Shown here piece after piece: positions 46,431 to 54,664 of a stretch of DNA of 64,000 nucleotides (positions are counted from its first letter, which is position 1; each line of letters starts with the position of its first letter). Source of the stretch: JACCYU01 sp050740315 (lineage in GTDB: Bacteria > Pseudomonadota > Gammaproteobacteria > JACCYU01). The stretch is taken from the NCBI GenBank assembly GCA_050740315.1, contig JBOIDC010000002.1, positions 26,606 to 90,605 of the forward strand, given 5' to 3'. Under the pieces are notes generated by a model, which worked only from the letters and a program-made list of their open reading frames with translations, ran no database searches and had not been told where the DNA came from. Made by a program: the position numbers and the translations under genes.

Positions 46431-47180
46431 ATGAAGATCGATCTAAGCGGAAAGGTGGCGCTCGTCAGCGGCGGCACCAGCGGCATCGGCAGCGCGATCT
46501 GCCGGCAGATGGCAGAAGTTGGCTGCCAGGTTGTTACCAACTATCGCAACGAAGAGAAAGCGCGCAAGTGGGCGGCGCAATGCAAGGAAGACGGTTACGA
46601 GATTCGCGGCTTTCAATGTGACGTAGGCGATTTCGAGGCGTGCCGCGCGCTGGTCGGGACCATCGAAAAAGATATCGGCCCGATCGATATTCTGGTCAAC
46701 AACGCCGGTATCACCAAGGACACGACCTTGCGCAAGATGTCATTGGAGCAGTGGACTGCGGTAATCAACACGAACCTGAACAGCGTGTTCAACCTGACCC
46801 GGCACGTTATCGAAGGCATGACGCAGCGCGGATTCGGGCGCGTGATCAACATTTCTTCCATCAACGGCCAGAAGGGTCAGATGGGGCAAAGCAACTACAC
46901 CGCAACCAAGGCCGGCATGCACGGCTTTACCAAATCGGTGGCGCAGGAAGTGGCGCGCAAGGGGGTGACCGTCAACACCGTCTCGCCTGGGTACATTGCA
47001 ACGGATATGGTGATGGCGGTGCCGGAGGAAATACGCAACAAGATCATCGCCACCATCCCGGTCGGTCGTCTGGGCGAACCGGAGGAAGTTGCCTACATAA
47101 CCACCTTTCTCGCGTCCGATCTGGCCAATTTCATCACCGGCGCCGATATCTCCATCAACGGCGGTCAATTTATGTGCTAG
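46431..47180 (+). CDS. phaB: Acetoacetyl-CoA reductase
   Basis: NADPH-dependent short-chain reductase giving (R)-3-hydroxybutyryl-CoA. 249 residues from the ATG at 46431. Cofactor motif SGGTSGIG; NNAGIT; catalytic Ser (ISS, about 142), Tyr156 and Lys160 in SNYTATKAG; C-terminal TGADISINGGQFMC. The segment INGQKGQMGQSNY is characteristic of PhaB rather than FabG. 7 bp after phaA. A second paralogue follows at 47988. Confidence 0.95.
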   Translation: MKIDLSGKVALVSGGTSGIGSAICRQMAEVGCQVVTNYRNEEKARKWAAQCKEDGYEIRGFQCDVGDFEACRALVGTIEKDIGPIDILVNNAGITKDTTLRKMSLEQWTAVINTNLNSVFNLTRHVIEGMTQRGFGRVINISSINGQKGQMGQSNYTATKAGMHGFTKSVAQEVARKGVTVNTVSPGYIATDMVMAVPEEIRNKIIATIPVGRLGEPEEVAYITTFLASDLANFITGADISINGGQFMC

Positions 47181-47278
47181 GGGTTACCACAACGGTGGCG
47201 AGGCACCAGGTTCGTACAAGGTCGAGGGCGTTGACTTGCGCCCTTCAATAACCCAATAAACGTGTTGCGTGAATCGAT

Positions 47279-47776
47279 ATGGTCAATAAAGCGGGACAGA
47301 CGCGGATAATCAAGAAGTATCCCAACCGGCGCCTGTACGATACTGAAGTGAGCCGCTACATTACCGTGGCTGACGTTCGCGATCTGGTCATGCGGGGCGT
47401 TGATTTCAAGGTGGTGGACGCCAATTCCAACGCCGACATCACGCGCCCCACGTTGCTGCAAATCATCATGGAACAGGAAGCCGGCGGTGAACCGCTGTTC
47501 ACCGCCGACATTCTGTCCAAGATCATCCGTTTTTACGGGGATTCTGTGCAGGGCGTTTTTTCCACGTACCTGGAAAAGAGCCTGGAACTGTTCGTCGAGC
47601 AACAAGCGCAGCTGCAAAGACAGGTTCGCAACATGATGGGCAGCAATACGCCATTCGAGCTCATGGCGGACCTTACGCAGCGCAACCTCGAAATCTGGCG
47701 CGACATGCAACGGAATTTCCTCAAAGCCGCCGGCGTCAAGGTGCCGCCGGAGCGCGGCCAAGCAGAAAAAAAATAA
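47279..47776 (+). CDS. phaR: PHA synthesis repressor PhaR
   Basis: Regulator that binds both DNA upstream of phasin and pha genes and PHB itself, so granule surface frees its targets. 165 residues. N-terminal DNA/PHB-accumulation domain RIIKKYPNRRLYDTEVSRYITVADV, then two PHB_acc repeats (LLQIIMEQEAGGEPLFTADILSKIIRFYG), and a helical C-terminus. Lies between the two reductase genes. Confidence 0.95.
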   Translation: MVNKAGQTRIIKKYPNRRLYDTEVSRYITVADVRDLVMRGVDFKVVDANSNADITRPTLLQIIMEQEAGGEPLFTADILSKIIRFYGDSVQGVFSTYLEKSLELFVEQQAQLQRQVRNMMGSNTPFELMADLTQRNLEIWRDMQRNFLKAAGVKVPPERGQAEKK

Positions 47777-47886
47777 GCCATCTACCGCACTGACCTCCGC
47801 ATCGTTGCCAAGGCCGTTGAACGGTCCGCAACAGTTAATTTCTGCTCAGGCAAGCCCGATCGAGACTGGAATCAGGCGCTCACGCC

Positions 47887-47915
47887 TTGACTTGACAGGG
47901 CGTATATAATATTTT
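47887..47915 (+). promoter_or_regulatory. Probable promoter of the second phaB gene
   Basis: TTGACT (47887-47892), 17 nt, TATTTT (47910-47915). The area also holds an overlapping TTGACA (47892-47897) and a perfect TATAAT (47905-47910) at poor mutual spacing. The sharp AT-rich dip supports a promoter about 70-100 bp before the ATG at 47988. The repeated TTGACTTGAC could also be an operator. Confidence 0.5.
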
Positions 47916-47987
47916 GCATTGCAACAATTCTTCGCATATCACTCGCCTTTGATCCCCTCGCGGGTTGCGGCTCAGGAGGATTCCAAT

Positions 47988-48731
47988 ATGCGTGACAAAG
48001 TGGCTCTGGTTACCGGCGGAATTGGTGGCATTGGTACTGAAATCTGCAAACACCTCGCTCAACGCAATCGCATTGTTGTTGCGGGCCACTTACCGGTCGA
48101 GGAAGACCAGGCGAGAGAGTGGCAACTTGCGCGTCGGCAAGAAGGGTTTGAGATCGAGCTCGTAGCCGGCGACGTGGGATCGTTCGAATCCAGCGCGAAG
48201 ATGGTGCGCGATGTGCGCGAGCGTTTCGGCCAGATCGACATCCTGGTCAACTGCGCCGGCATCACGCGGGATAAAACCTTGCGCAAGATGGATCCGGATC
48301 AGTGGAATGCGGTGCTCACTACCAATCTGGACAGCGTGTTCAACGTCACGCGCCACGTCGTCGAGGGAATGATCGAGCAGGGCTTTGGCCGCATTATCAA
48401 CATATCGTCCGTCAACGGCCAGAAGGGCATGTTCGGACAAACTAATTACTCGGCCGCCAAGGCTGGCGTGCACGGTTTTTCGATGGCGCTGGCGCAGGAA
48501 GTCGCCAGCAAAGGCGTTACGGTCAACACGGTTTCGCCGGGTTATGTCGAAACCCGCATGACCGCGGCCGTGCCGGAAGACGTTCGCAATACGATCGTCG
48601 CCGGTATCCCGCTGGGCCGCATGGCCAAACCTGCCGAAATCGCCCACGCGGTCGCGTTCCTGAGTGCCGATGAATCGGGCTACATCACCGGCATCAACCT
48701 GCCGGTCAACGGCGGCATGTACATGAGCTAG
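47988..48731 (+). CDS. phaB: Second acetoacetyl-CoA reductase (PhaB paralogue)
   Basis: 247-residue short-chain reductase closely related to the first PhaB but with a different cofactor loop (VTGGIGGIG) and N-terminal half. Catalytic Ser140, Tyr154 and Lys158 in TNYSAAKAG; VNGQKGMFGQ again marks the PhaB branch; ends TGINLPVNGGMYMS. A strong Shine-Dalgarno (AGGAGGA, about 47973-47979) precedes the ATG at 47988; a longer reading from 47919 is unlikely. It has its own probable promoter and lies upstream of phasin. Confidence 0.93.
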   Translation: MRDKVALVTGGIGGIGTEICKHLAQRNRIVVAGHLPVEEDQAREWQLARRQEGFEIELVAGDVGSFESSAKMVRDVRERFGQIDILVNCAGITRDKTLRKMDPDQWNAVLTTNLDSVFNVTRHVVEGMIEQGFGRIINISSVNGQKGMFGQTNYSAAKAGVHGFSMALAQEVASKGVTVNTVSPGYVETRMTAAVPEDVRNTIVAGIPLGRMAKPAEIAHAVAFLSADESGYITGINLPVNGGMYMS

Positions 48732-48840
48732 TCTCGCATGCAAATTTATGCGCATGAGCGTCCCATGCCGCACCGTCATGGCGCTGACCGCGTGGCTCAA
48801 CGGCTGACAAAACATCTTCGGAAAGGCCACCGACCCAAAC

Positions 48841-48869
48841 TTGACACTGTGATCTGATTCAGCTAGCGT
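48841..48869 (+). promoter_or_regulatory. Possible phasin promoter
   Basis: Perfect TTGACA (48841-48846), 17 nt, TAGCGT (48864-48869), a poor -10. It stands about 80 bp before the phasin ATG in a gap of 215 bp, with no gene in between. Confidence 0.35.
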
Positions 48870-48946
48870 CGCCCCTGATGTTGCGGTGCGTCACAAGACT
48901 CGCCGCTTTTTGTACCTACTCATGTTAGATGTGCGGAGACAATATA

Positions 48947-49372
48947 ATGCAGCAAGAAATGTTCAATCTGTTCAATACGTTTTTCGAGGTCTCGCGGCAG
49001 GTCGCGGAGCTTAATGCGCGCACTTACGAGAAACTCGTCAACAGGCAGGCGCCGCTCGCGGGCCTGTGGGTGGAAAGCAGCATCAAACAGTTCGGCTTGC
49101 TGACCGAAGCCAAGGACGTGACCGGTTACCTCAACGCGCAAAAGGAATTCGTGCAAAACTACGCGGATCGAGTCGTTGACGCTACGCAGGAGACGGCCGA
49201 AATCGTTGCCGAAGCGCGCGACGAGCTCAATGCGATGATGGAAAGAAACGTGGCCGACGTCGCCGAAAAGGTAAAGCAGGCCCAAGACGCTGCCGTCGAC
49301 AAACTGAGCCAGGCTCAAGAACCCCTGAAAAGCAAGAAGCAGAGTCAAGCATCGGCCAAGAAGGCCGCCTGA
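48947..49372 (+). CDS. phaP: Phasin, PHA granule-associated protein
   Basis: 141 residues from the ATG at 48947, preceded by GGAG at a 10-nt spacing. Amphipathic helical protein with the phasin pattern FNTFFEVSRQVAELNARTYEKL and a heptad-like C-terminal helix (VAEKVKQAQDAAVDKLSQAQE). It would coat polyhydroxybutyrate granules and set their number and size. The last residues are basic (KSKKQSQASAKKAA), echoing the PhaE tail. Probably controlled by PhaR. Confidence 0.92.
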   Translation: MQQEMFNLFNTFFEVSRQVAELNARTYEKLVNRQAPLAGLWVESSIKQFGLLTEAKDVTGYLNAQKEFVQNYADRVVDATQETAEIVAEARDELNAMMERNVADVAEKVKQAQDAAVDKLSQAQEPLKSKKQSQASAKKAA

Positions 49373-49586
49373 GTTCTACGAAAGCCCCGTGACTAAATCC
49401 ATCCTGGACGTCTATCCTGGATGTCTTAAGTAGCACGCAACGCCAAAAACGTGCCTCGTAATGGATGGCATTCTCCTTCATCTTTAACGGCCTGCAACTG
49501 TCGGAAAGGGTGGCGGTACCAGAGGAACCTTTGAAGCACTAATCAGGGGTTCACACTCCCCGATGCGCTACGGTGTGTAACCGCTT

Positions 49587-49617
49587 CCCCTATCCCGCCG
49601 GATAGGGGATTTTTATT
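49587..49617 (+). terminator. Rho-independent terminator
   Basis: CCCCTATCC (49587-49595), CGCC loop, GGATAGGGG (49600-49608), then ATTTTTATT. A perfect 9-bp stem with a U-rich tail, 215 bp past phaP and only 16 bp before rraA. It either ends the phasin transcript, ends a small RNA made in the gap, or attenuates rraA. Confidence 0.85.
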
Positions 49618-49632
49618 CTCTCGGCAACAGTC

Positions 49633-50133
49633 ATGAAAAGCGACATTTCCCCAAGGTTTAAAACCGCGGATCTCTGTGACGCCTACGGTGACGATCTGCA
49701 GGTCTGCGCGCCGTTGTTCAGGGACTTTGGGGGTTGTCGTGTTTTCCACGGCGCGATCAGTACGGTGCAGTGTTTTGAAGATAACAGCCTGGTGCGTGAA
49801 GCGTTGGAAACCGAAGGCAAGGGCGGCGTCCTTGTCGTCGACGGCGGCGGTTCGCTGCGCTGCGCGCTGCTGGGCGATCAACTGGCGGTGCTCGCGGAAA
49901 AGAACGGCTGGGCGGGCGTCATCATCAACGGCTGCGTAAGGGATTCATCGGCGCTGGCCGTAACTTCGATTGGTATCAAGGCATTAGCAACCAGTCCCCG
50001 GAAAAGTATCAAACTCGGCGCCGGCGAGGTTAAGCTTCGGTTACGCTTCGCCGATGTGACGTTTACGCCCGGCCATTACGTGTACGCGGACGAGGATGGT
50101 ATTGTGATCGCGTCCCGGGCGCTCGTTGATTGA
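49633..50133 (+). CDS. rraA: Ribonuclease E activity regulator RraA-like protein
   Basis: 166 residues (E. coli RraA 161). Family sequence TADLCDAYGDDLQVCAPLFRDFGG, GGVLVVDGGGSLRCALLGDQLA, GWAGVIINGCVRDSSAL, and DEDGIVIA near the end. RraA binds RNase E and slows mRNA decay; close relatives with the GGGS...LLGD and GCVRD motifs have metal-dependent aldolase or decarboxylase activity, so either role is possible. The start is set by the upstream terminator. Confidence 0.9.
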   Translation: MKSDISPRFKTADLCDAYGDDLQVCAPLFRDFGGCRVFHGAISTVQCFEDNSLVREALETEGKGGVLVVDGGGSLRCALLGDQLAVLAEKNGWAGVIINGCVRDSSALAVTSIGIKALATSPRKSIKLGAGEVKLRLRFADVTFTPGHYVYADEDGIVIASRALVD

Positions 50134-50202
50134 CGCCTTTACCTGCAAGAACAACATGCCGTGACATTCCTCAGTTTTTCTGTGGATTGACGCTGTAAAC
50201 CG

Positions 50203-51171
50203 ATGCCTGTGCCAGTTCATCAAGCGTTACTGAATGGTATTACGTGCATCGATACCGGCTATTGTCGGCCGGCAATGGCTGCATGTTATCTGATGGAACA
50301 CAATGGTCAGGCCGCGTTTGTCGATACCGGCACTACGCATACCGTTCCGCGACTGCTGGCGCTGCTCAATCACAAAAACATCGCGCCCCAGGATGTCGCG
50401 TATGTGATGCCGACCCACGTGCACCTGGATCACGCGGGCGGCGCTGGCGAACTGATGCATCATTTACCAAACGCCAGGCTGGTGGTGCACCCGCGCGGCG
50501 CAAAACATCTTGTCGACCCCGGCAAACTGACCGCGGGTGCGACCGCCGTTTATGGCGAGGCCGCATTCAAGGCAAATTTCGGAGAACTCCGGCCAGTTCC
50601 GAAAGAGCGGGTAATTCTCGCCGACGATGGCCTGGAGCTGGATTTGAACGGCCGCCGACTGTTGTTTCTGGACACGCCAGGCCACGCGCGGCATCACTAC
50701 AGTATCTTTGACGAAACCAGCCAGGCGTTTTTTACCGGCGATATCTTCGGCCTGTCTTACCGGCAGTGCGATGGGCCCAGTGGCGCGTTTGTATTCCCCA
50801 CCACGACGCCCGTCCAATTTGATCCGCAAGCCTGGCACCGATCGCTGGACTTACTGATGAGTTACCGGCCCGAACGAATATTTCTTACCCACTATGGGAT
50901 GGTGACCGGCGTGGAAACGCTGGCGAAAGACTTGCATCGGCGTATCGATCAGCTTGCCGATATTGCGACCGCCAGCGTCAAAGTCGCCGCCAGCGCGGAT
51001 TGGCGCCGTCGTATCGCTGAAAGCATTGGCCAATTTCTGATCAAAGAACTCGCAGTGGCCGGTGCACCGCTTAGCCCGGATGAGGCGCTTGCGCTTTTCA
51101 GACTGGATATTGATCTCAATGCGCAAGGCCTGGAAATCTGGCTGACCCGCAAGCAGGCGAGCCGCCAGTAA
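50203..51171 (+). CDS. MBL-fold metallohydrolase
   Basis: 322-residue metallo-beta-lactamase-fold protein. Metal motif THVHLDHAGG near residue 71-80 (HxHxDH), a further His in DTPGHARHHY, Asp in FFTGDIFGL, and C-terminal His in FLTHYGM. Substrate cannot be told from sequence. The last about 80 residues are helical and not part of the core fold. Converges with the methyltransferase gene. Confidence 0.85.
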   Translation: MPVPVHQALLNGITCIDTGYCRPAMAACYLMEHNGQAAFVDTGTTHTVPRLLALLNHKNIAPQDVAYVMPTHVHLDHAGGAGELMHHLPNARLVVHPRGAKHLVDPGKLTAGATAVYGEAAFKANFGELRPVPKERVILADDGLELDLNGRRLLFLDTPGHARHHYSIFDETSQAFFTGDIFGLSYRQCDGPSGAFVFPTTTPVQFDPQAWHRSLDLLMSYRPERIFLTHYGMVTGVETLAKDLHRRIDQLADIATASVKVAASADWRRRIAESIGQFLIKELAVAGAPLSPDEALALFRLDIDLNAQGLEIWLTRKQASRQ

Positions 51172-51210
51172 CCCAGCTTTAACATCAAAATCGATAAGTC
51201 TCTTCGAAGA

Positions 51211-51981
51211 TTACCCCAAAGCAGGTGTCTGAAAAGGCGCTGAAATCGCAGATCTCGCAGCCACTGCCTGCTCTTTACTGCCGGTCCGAGGACGCGCCAC
51301 AGCTAGCCTGTATGAGGCGCGTCTGGTACTGCCCATCGTCAAGAATTCCACCAGCTCCAGCCCGGATTCCTCCAGCACCCTCAGGAAATCCTCCTCATAG
51401 GTCACTCGCCCAAAATGTATGGTGGTAACCCGATGCAGCATGGGCTTGACCTTTTCAATCAAGACCGATTTCCCATGATGAAACGTCTGTGTAAAGAAAA
51501 TCCAGCCGCCTGGCTTCAATTGCGGCGCCACATGACGGATCGCGCCAACCGGATCGGGTAGCAGCATGAAGCTGGCGCTGAAATAAACGGCGTCATAAGG
51601 CCCTCCGCGATGATCATAAACCGAAGTCAACCGCGGCGTGACGTTATCGCTGAGCCCGGCGCGACGCAGCACCTTCTCGCAGCGCATCAGATAGTCACGG
51701 TCAATGTCGAGACCCAGGATGCGAATATTCTTTTCGCGCACCAGCTTGGCACTGCGGGCAACGGCGCTGCCTGTTCCGATGCCTACATCCAGTACAGATG
51801 AACCGGCCGGCAGGCGTGTTAAGACTTCCTGGTACCAGCCTGAGGTCAGGCCCATCAATACGCGGTCGTATAGCCATGCCCTCACCGCGCCGGTTGCGAC
51901 CTCGTGTTTGGCGCCGGGCGAATTGCTGACGGTTTGATGTTTGAGCTGTGCTTGATTGATTGCGAGTGGGGGTTTCGGCAT
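51211..51981 (-). CDS. Class I SAM-dependent methyltransferase
   Basis: 256 residues from the ATG at 51981. The SAM-binding motif I is SSVLDVGIGTGSAVARSA, followed by LGLDIDRDYLMRCEKVL and YDAVYFSASFMLLPDP, a Rossmann-type methyltransferase. Motifs do not show the acceptor. It ends with a disordered, Ala/Ser-rich tail. The 189-bp gap to cysC upstream shows no gene. A longer start at 52047 adds 22 unlike residues. Confidence 0.85.
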   Translation of the reverse strand: MPKPPLAINQAQLKHQTVSNSPGAKHEVATGAVRAWLYDRVLMGLTSGWYQEVLTRLPAGSSVLDVGIGTGSAVARSAKLVREKNIRILGLDIDRDYLMRCEKVLRRAGLSDNVTPRLTSVYDHRGGPYDAVYFSASFMLLPDPVGAIRHVAPQLKPGGWIFFTQTFHHGKSVLIEKVKPMLHRVTTIHFGRVTYEEDFLRVLEESGLELVEFLTMGSTRRASYRLAVARPRTGSKEQAVAARSAISAPFQTPALG

Positions 51982-52170
51982 TGCTTGGCAACTGTAGTTG
52001 AACGCGGATTCGAAAACTAAAAGGTTTGCCGCGTAAGAATTATACAAAGCCCGATACTATACGGGCGATTGAAGGCCAAAATAAGCCCTGCGCGGAAAAC
52101 AATGCGTTTCTGGCATGAGCGACATGGGAGAGGATGCAGCACTTCTGTGCATCGCACTCCCTCGCTCCGC

Positions 52171-52803
52171 TCAGCTGAAATAGCCGTTCCGCGACAAATA
52201 TGCAACGACCTGCTCAACGCAAGCCTCCACCGAGTTTTCTCCGGTGTCGATGACGAGTTCCGGATTCAGGGGTTCCTCGTAGGGCGATGAGATGCCGGTG
52301 AATTCCTTGATCTCCCCGCGCCGCGCGCGCTTGTAAAGCCCTTTTACGTCGCGACGCTCGCAAACGTCCAGCGAGCAGCGGCAATAGATTTCAATGAAGT
52401 CGCCCGGTGCAACCAGTTCCCGCACCTTCTGCCGATCGGAGCGGTAGGGCGAAATGAAGGCGGTCAGTCCGATGATGCCGGCCTCGACGAACAATTTGGC
52501 CATCTCGCCCACGCGACGAATGTTTTCCTTGCGCGCCTCTTCCGAAAAGCTCAGATCAGAGCACAGCCCATGCCGCACGTTGTCGCCGTCGAATACGAAC
52601 GTGTGCCGCCCTTGCTGAAACAACGCTTCCTCAACCGCATGCGCCACTGTGGACTTGCCCGCGCCGGACAGGCCGGTAAACCAGAGCACAACGGATTTGT
52701 GACCGTTCTGCTGTTGTCGTCTGGCGCGCGTCACCGTGGCGTGATGCCATACCGTGTTGGGACTCTTTCTAACCGCGGGGTTGTCCGTCATGGGTTCACT
52801 CAT
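52171..52803 (-). CDS. cysC: Adenylylsulfate (APS) kinase
   Basis: Phosphorylates APS to PAPS. 210 residues, single-domain form without a fused sulfurylase. P-loop FTGLSGAGKST (residues 42-52), FDGDNVRHGL, DLSFSEEARKENIRRVGE, FISPYRSDR, and IEIYCRCSLDVCERRDVKGLY. No cysD, cysN, cysH or sat is nearby. Instead it ends an exopolysaccharide gene run with two sulfotransferases on the opposite arm, so PAPS for polysaccharide sulfation is the likely role. Confidence 0.94.
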   Translation of the reverse strand: MSEPMTDNPAVRKSPNTVWHHATVTRARRQQQNGHKSVVLWFTGLSGAGKSTVAHAVEEALFQQGRHTFVFDGDNVRHGLCSDLSFSEEARKENIRRVGEMAKLFVEAGIIGLTAFISPYRSDRQKVRELVAPGDFIEIYCRCSLDVCERRDVKGLYKRARRGEIKEFTGISSPYEEPLNPELVIDTGENSVEACVEQVVAYLSRNGYFS

Positions 52804-52839
52804 ACAAATGGCGGTCGCCGGTTGATCGAATTTCGCATC

Positions 52840-54471
52840 TCAAAAGAGTCCGCGCATGGCCAAAATTCCGGTCGTCGCCAGCGACGATAAGGTCAATGGA
52901 TTCCAGCGCTCTCGTTTTTCGATAATCAGCAATTCACAGGCGTACAACAGAATAATAACCTCGAAAACAAACATGCTGATCTGATTGTCGACGGGCTGGG
53001 TTTGCGACACCACCAGACTGGTGACGACGATCAGCACCATCAGATAATCCATGGCCGTGGTTGTGAATTCAAATTCCCGCCGACGGGGCGAGAACTTAAT
53101 CGCGGTGCCTATGGTGAACGCAAGCACCACTAAAAACAGCAGCTTGGCCGCAGGAAACCAGAATATATCCTGCGGTGCGAAATTATAGCTGAGATAGACC
53201 ACGAACGTCGCGACCACGTATATCAAAGCGCGCAGCATGATTGAACGCAAGGTGCTGCTCAGTGAAGATTCGATGAGCAGCAGCACGAAGATCCCGATCG
53301 AGGCAAATCCGAAGTCGCGCGGCACATCGCCGATCAGCAGGCTCGTGACAAGCAGATAAATTGGCAGACCATATTCAATGAAACGGCGCGGCGCCGCCAC
53401 CAGCAGCTTCATGCGCATCCATGAAATTGCGCCGCTCAACCCGCCGTCGGCGGTGCCGCGGCTGACGACATGACGATGGCGTTCCGCGTAGCCGAGCGTT
53501 GTAAAAACCAGGAGACAGGCCGCCAGGTAAATGAACAGCAGGAACCAGTCATTCTGATACCGCAAGAAGATGCCGCTTACCACCAGCAGGGTCTGTATCG
53601 AATAGATGAGGACCACGGATTCCTGGTGCACGAAGCCCAGGTCCAGCAGCCGGTGATGTAGGTGGTTCTTGGTGGCGACAAACCAGTTCATGCGCTGACT
53701 GATGCGCTTTCCCAGCACCATAAGAATATCGGCGATCGGCAGTCCCAGCAGGAGCAATACCACCGACGGGCTCAGCGAGGTATCGACTTGCTGCGTCAAG
53801 AGGACGGCCAGAAAACCGAGCGTGAAGCCGAGAAACTGGCTGCCGCCATCGCCCATAAAGACAATCGCGGGATGCGTGTTGTAACGCAAAAAACCGAATC
53901 CGCCGCCCATGGCGGCCAGCGCGATGATCAGGATCAATTCGCTTCCCGCCAGATAACCGAGAAAGGCCAGCGCCGCCAGGCTCAACAACGCCTCGCCACC
54001 GGCCAGTCCATCCAGACCATCGGAGTGATTGATCGCGTTGATCATTCCCAGCAACGCAAACACCGTGAAGGGAATGCCGACCACCGCGGGAATGGGATCC
54101 ACGCCGAACAAGGGCAAATGGGTAATACAAACGCCGCCATAGGTAACCAGTGGCACGACGGCCAGGAGCTGACCTATGAATTTTGTGTAGTGCCCCAGTT
54201 CCTGCCGGTCGTCCATGGAGCCAAACGCAAACAAAACGACCACGCCAAAGATATACGACTGCACCACTGGCGTAAGCGGCGCAAGAATGATGACGGGTAG
54301 CAAGGCCCCGAGCACGATGCCCCAACCGCCCACTCGCGGCACGGGTTTCGCGTGCACTTTGCGCGCATCGGGATGATCGATCATGCCCAGCCATGGCGCG
54401 AGGCGCATCATCACCGGAATAACCGCCAGACTCACCGCGGTGGCGGTCACCATTGTGAATAAATAATTCAT
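52840..54471 (-). CDS. WecA/MraY-family polyprenyl-phosphate sugar-1-phosphate transferase, extended
   Basis: 543-residue polytopic membrane protein. The N-terminal 350 residues are the family core: DHPDARKVHAKPVPRVGGWG, AINHSDGLDGLAGGEAL (catalytic Asp region), VFMGDGGSQFLGF, and the His motif FVATKNHLHHRLLDLGF. It would start the lipid-linked repeat unit by moving a sugar phosphate to undecaprenyl phosphate. About 190 further residues with 4-6 hydrophobic segments follow, beyond the usual length (about 360). 36 bp upstream of cysC on the same strand. Confidence 0.9.
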   Translation of the reverse strand: MNYLFTMVTATAVSLAVIPVMMRLAPWLGMIDHPDARKVHAKPVPRVGGWGIVLGALLPVIILAPLTPVVQSYIFGVVVLFAFGSMDDRQELGHYTKFIGQLLAVVPLVTYGGVCITHLPLFGVDPIPAVVGIPFTVFALLGMINAINHSDGLDGLAGGEALLSLAALAFLGYLAGSELILIIALAAMGGGFGFLRYNTHPAIVFMGDGGSQFLGFTLGFLAVLLTQQVDTSLSPSVVLLLLGLPIADILMVLGKRISQRMNWFVATKNHLHHRLLDLGFVHQESVVLIYSIQTLLVVSGIFLRYQNDWFLLFIYLAACLLVFTTLGYAERHRHVVSRGTADGGLSGAISWMRMKLLVAAPRRFIEYGLPIYLLVTSLLIGDVPRDFGFASIGIFVLLLIESSLSSTLRSIMLRALIYVVATFVVYLSYNFAPQDIFWFPAAKLLFLVVLAFTIGTAIKFSPRRREFEFTTTAMDYLMVLIVVTSLVVSQTQPVDNQISMFVFEVIILLYACELLIIEKRERWNPLTLSSLATTGILAMRGLF

Positions 54472-54499
54472 GCCCCTGGTTGGTATCGATTCCCTGCTT

Positions 54500-54523
54500 A
54501 TTCAGTTCACTCCGTCACTGAAT
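54500..54523. promoter_or_regulatory. Dyad upstream of the WecA-like gene
   Basis: ATTCAGT (54500-54506) and ACTGAAT (54517-54523) form a perfect dyad with a 10-bp spacer, 28 bp before the gene start, in a 193-bp gap. The size suits a dimeric regulator; no factor is implied. Confidence 0.35.
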
Positions 54524-54664
54524 GATTATACGAAGTCAACAAGCCTTTCGTGTTTATTCGTCACCGCTCGGCGAAGCCTGTACACACTGAAACAACACGC
54601 GCAGCGAGCTGGCCCGTCGGCCTTGCACCATATTAATACGTAAGCCGACGTCTTGTCTGAATCC

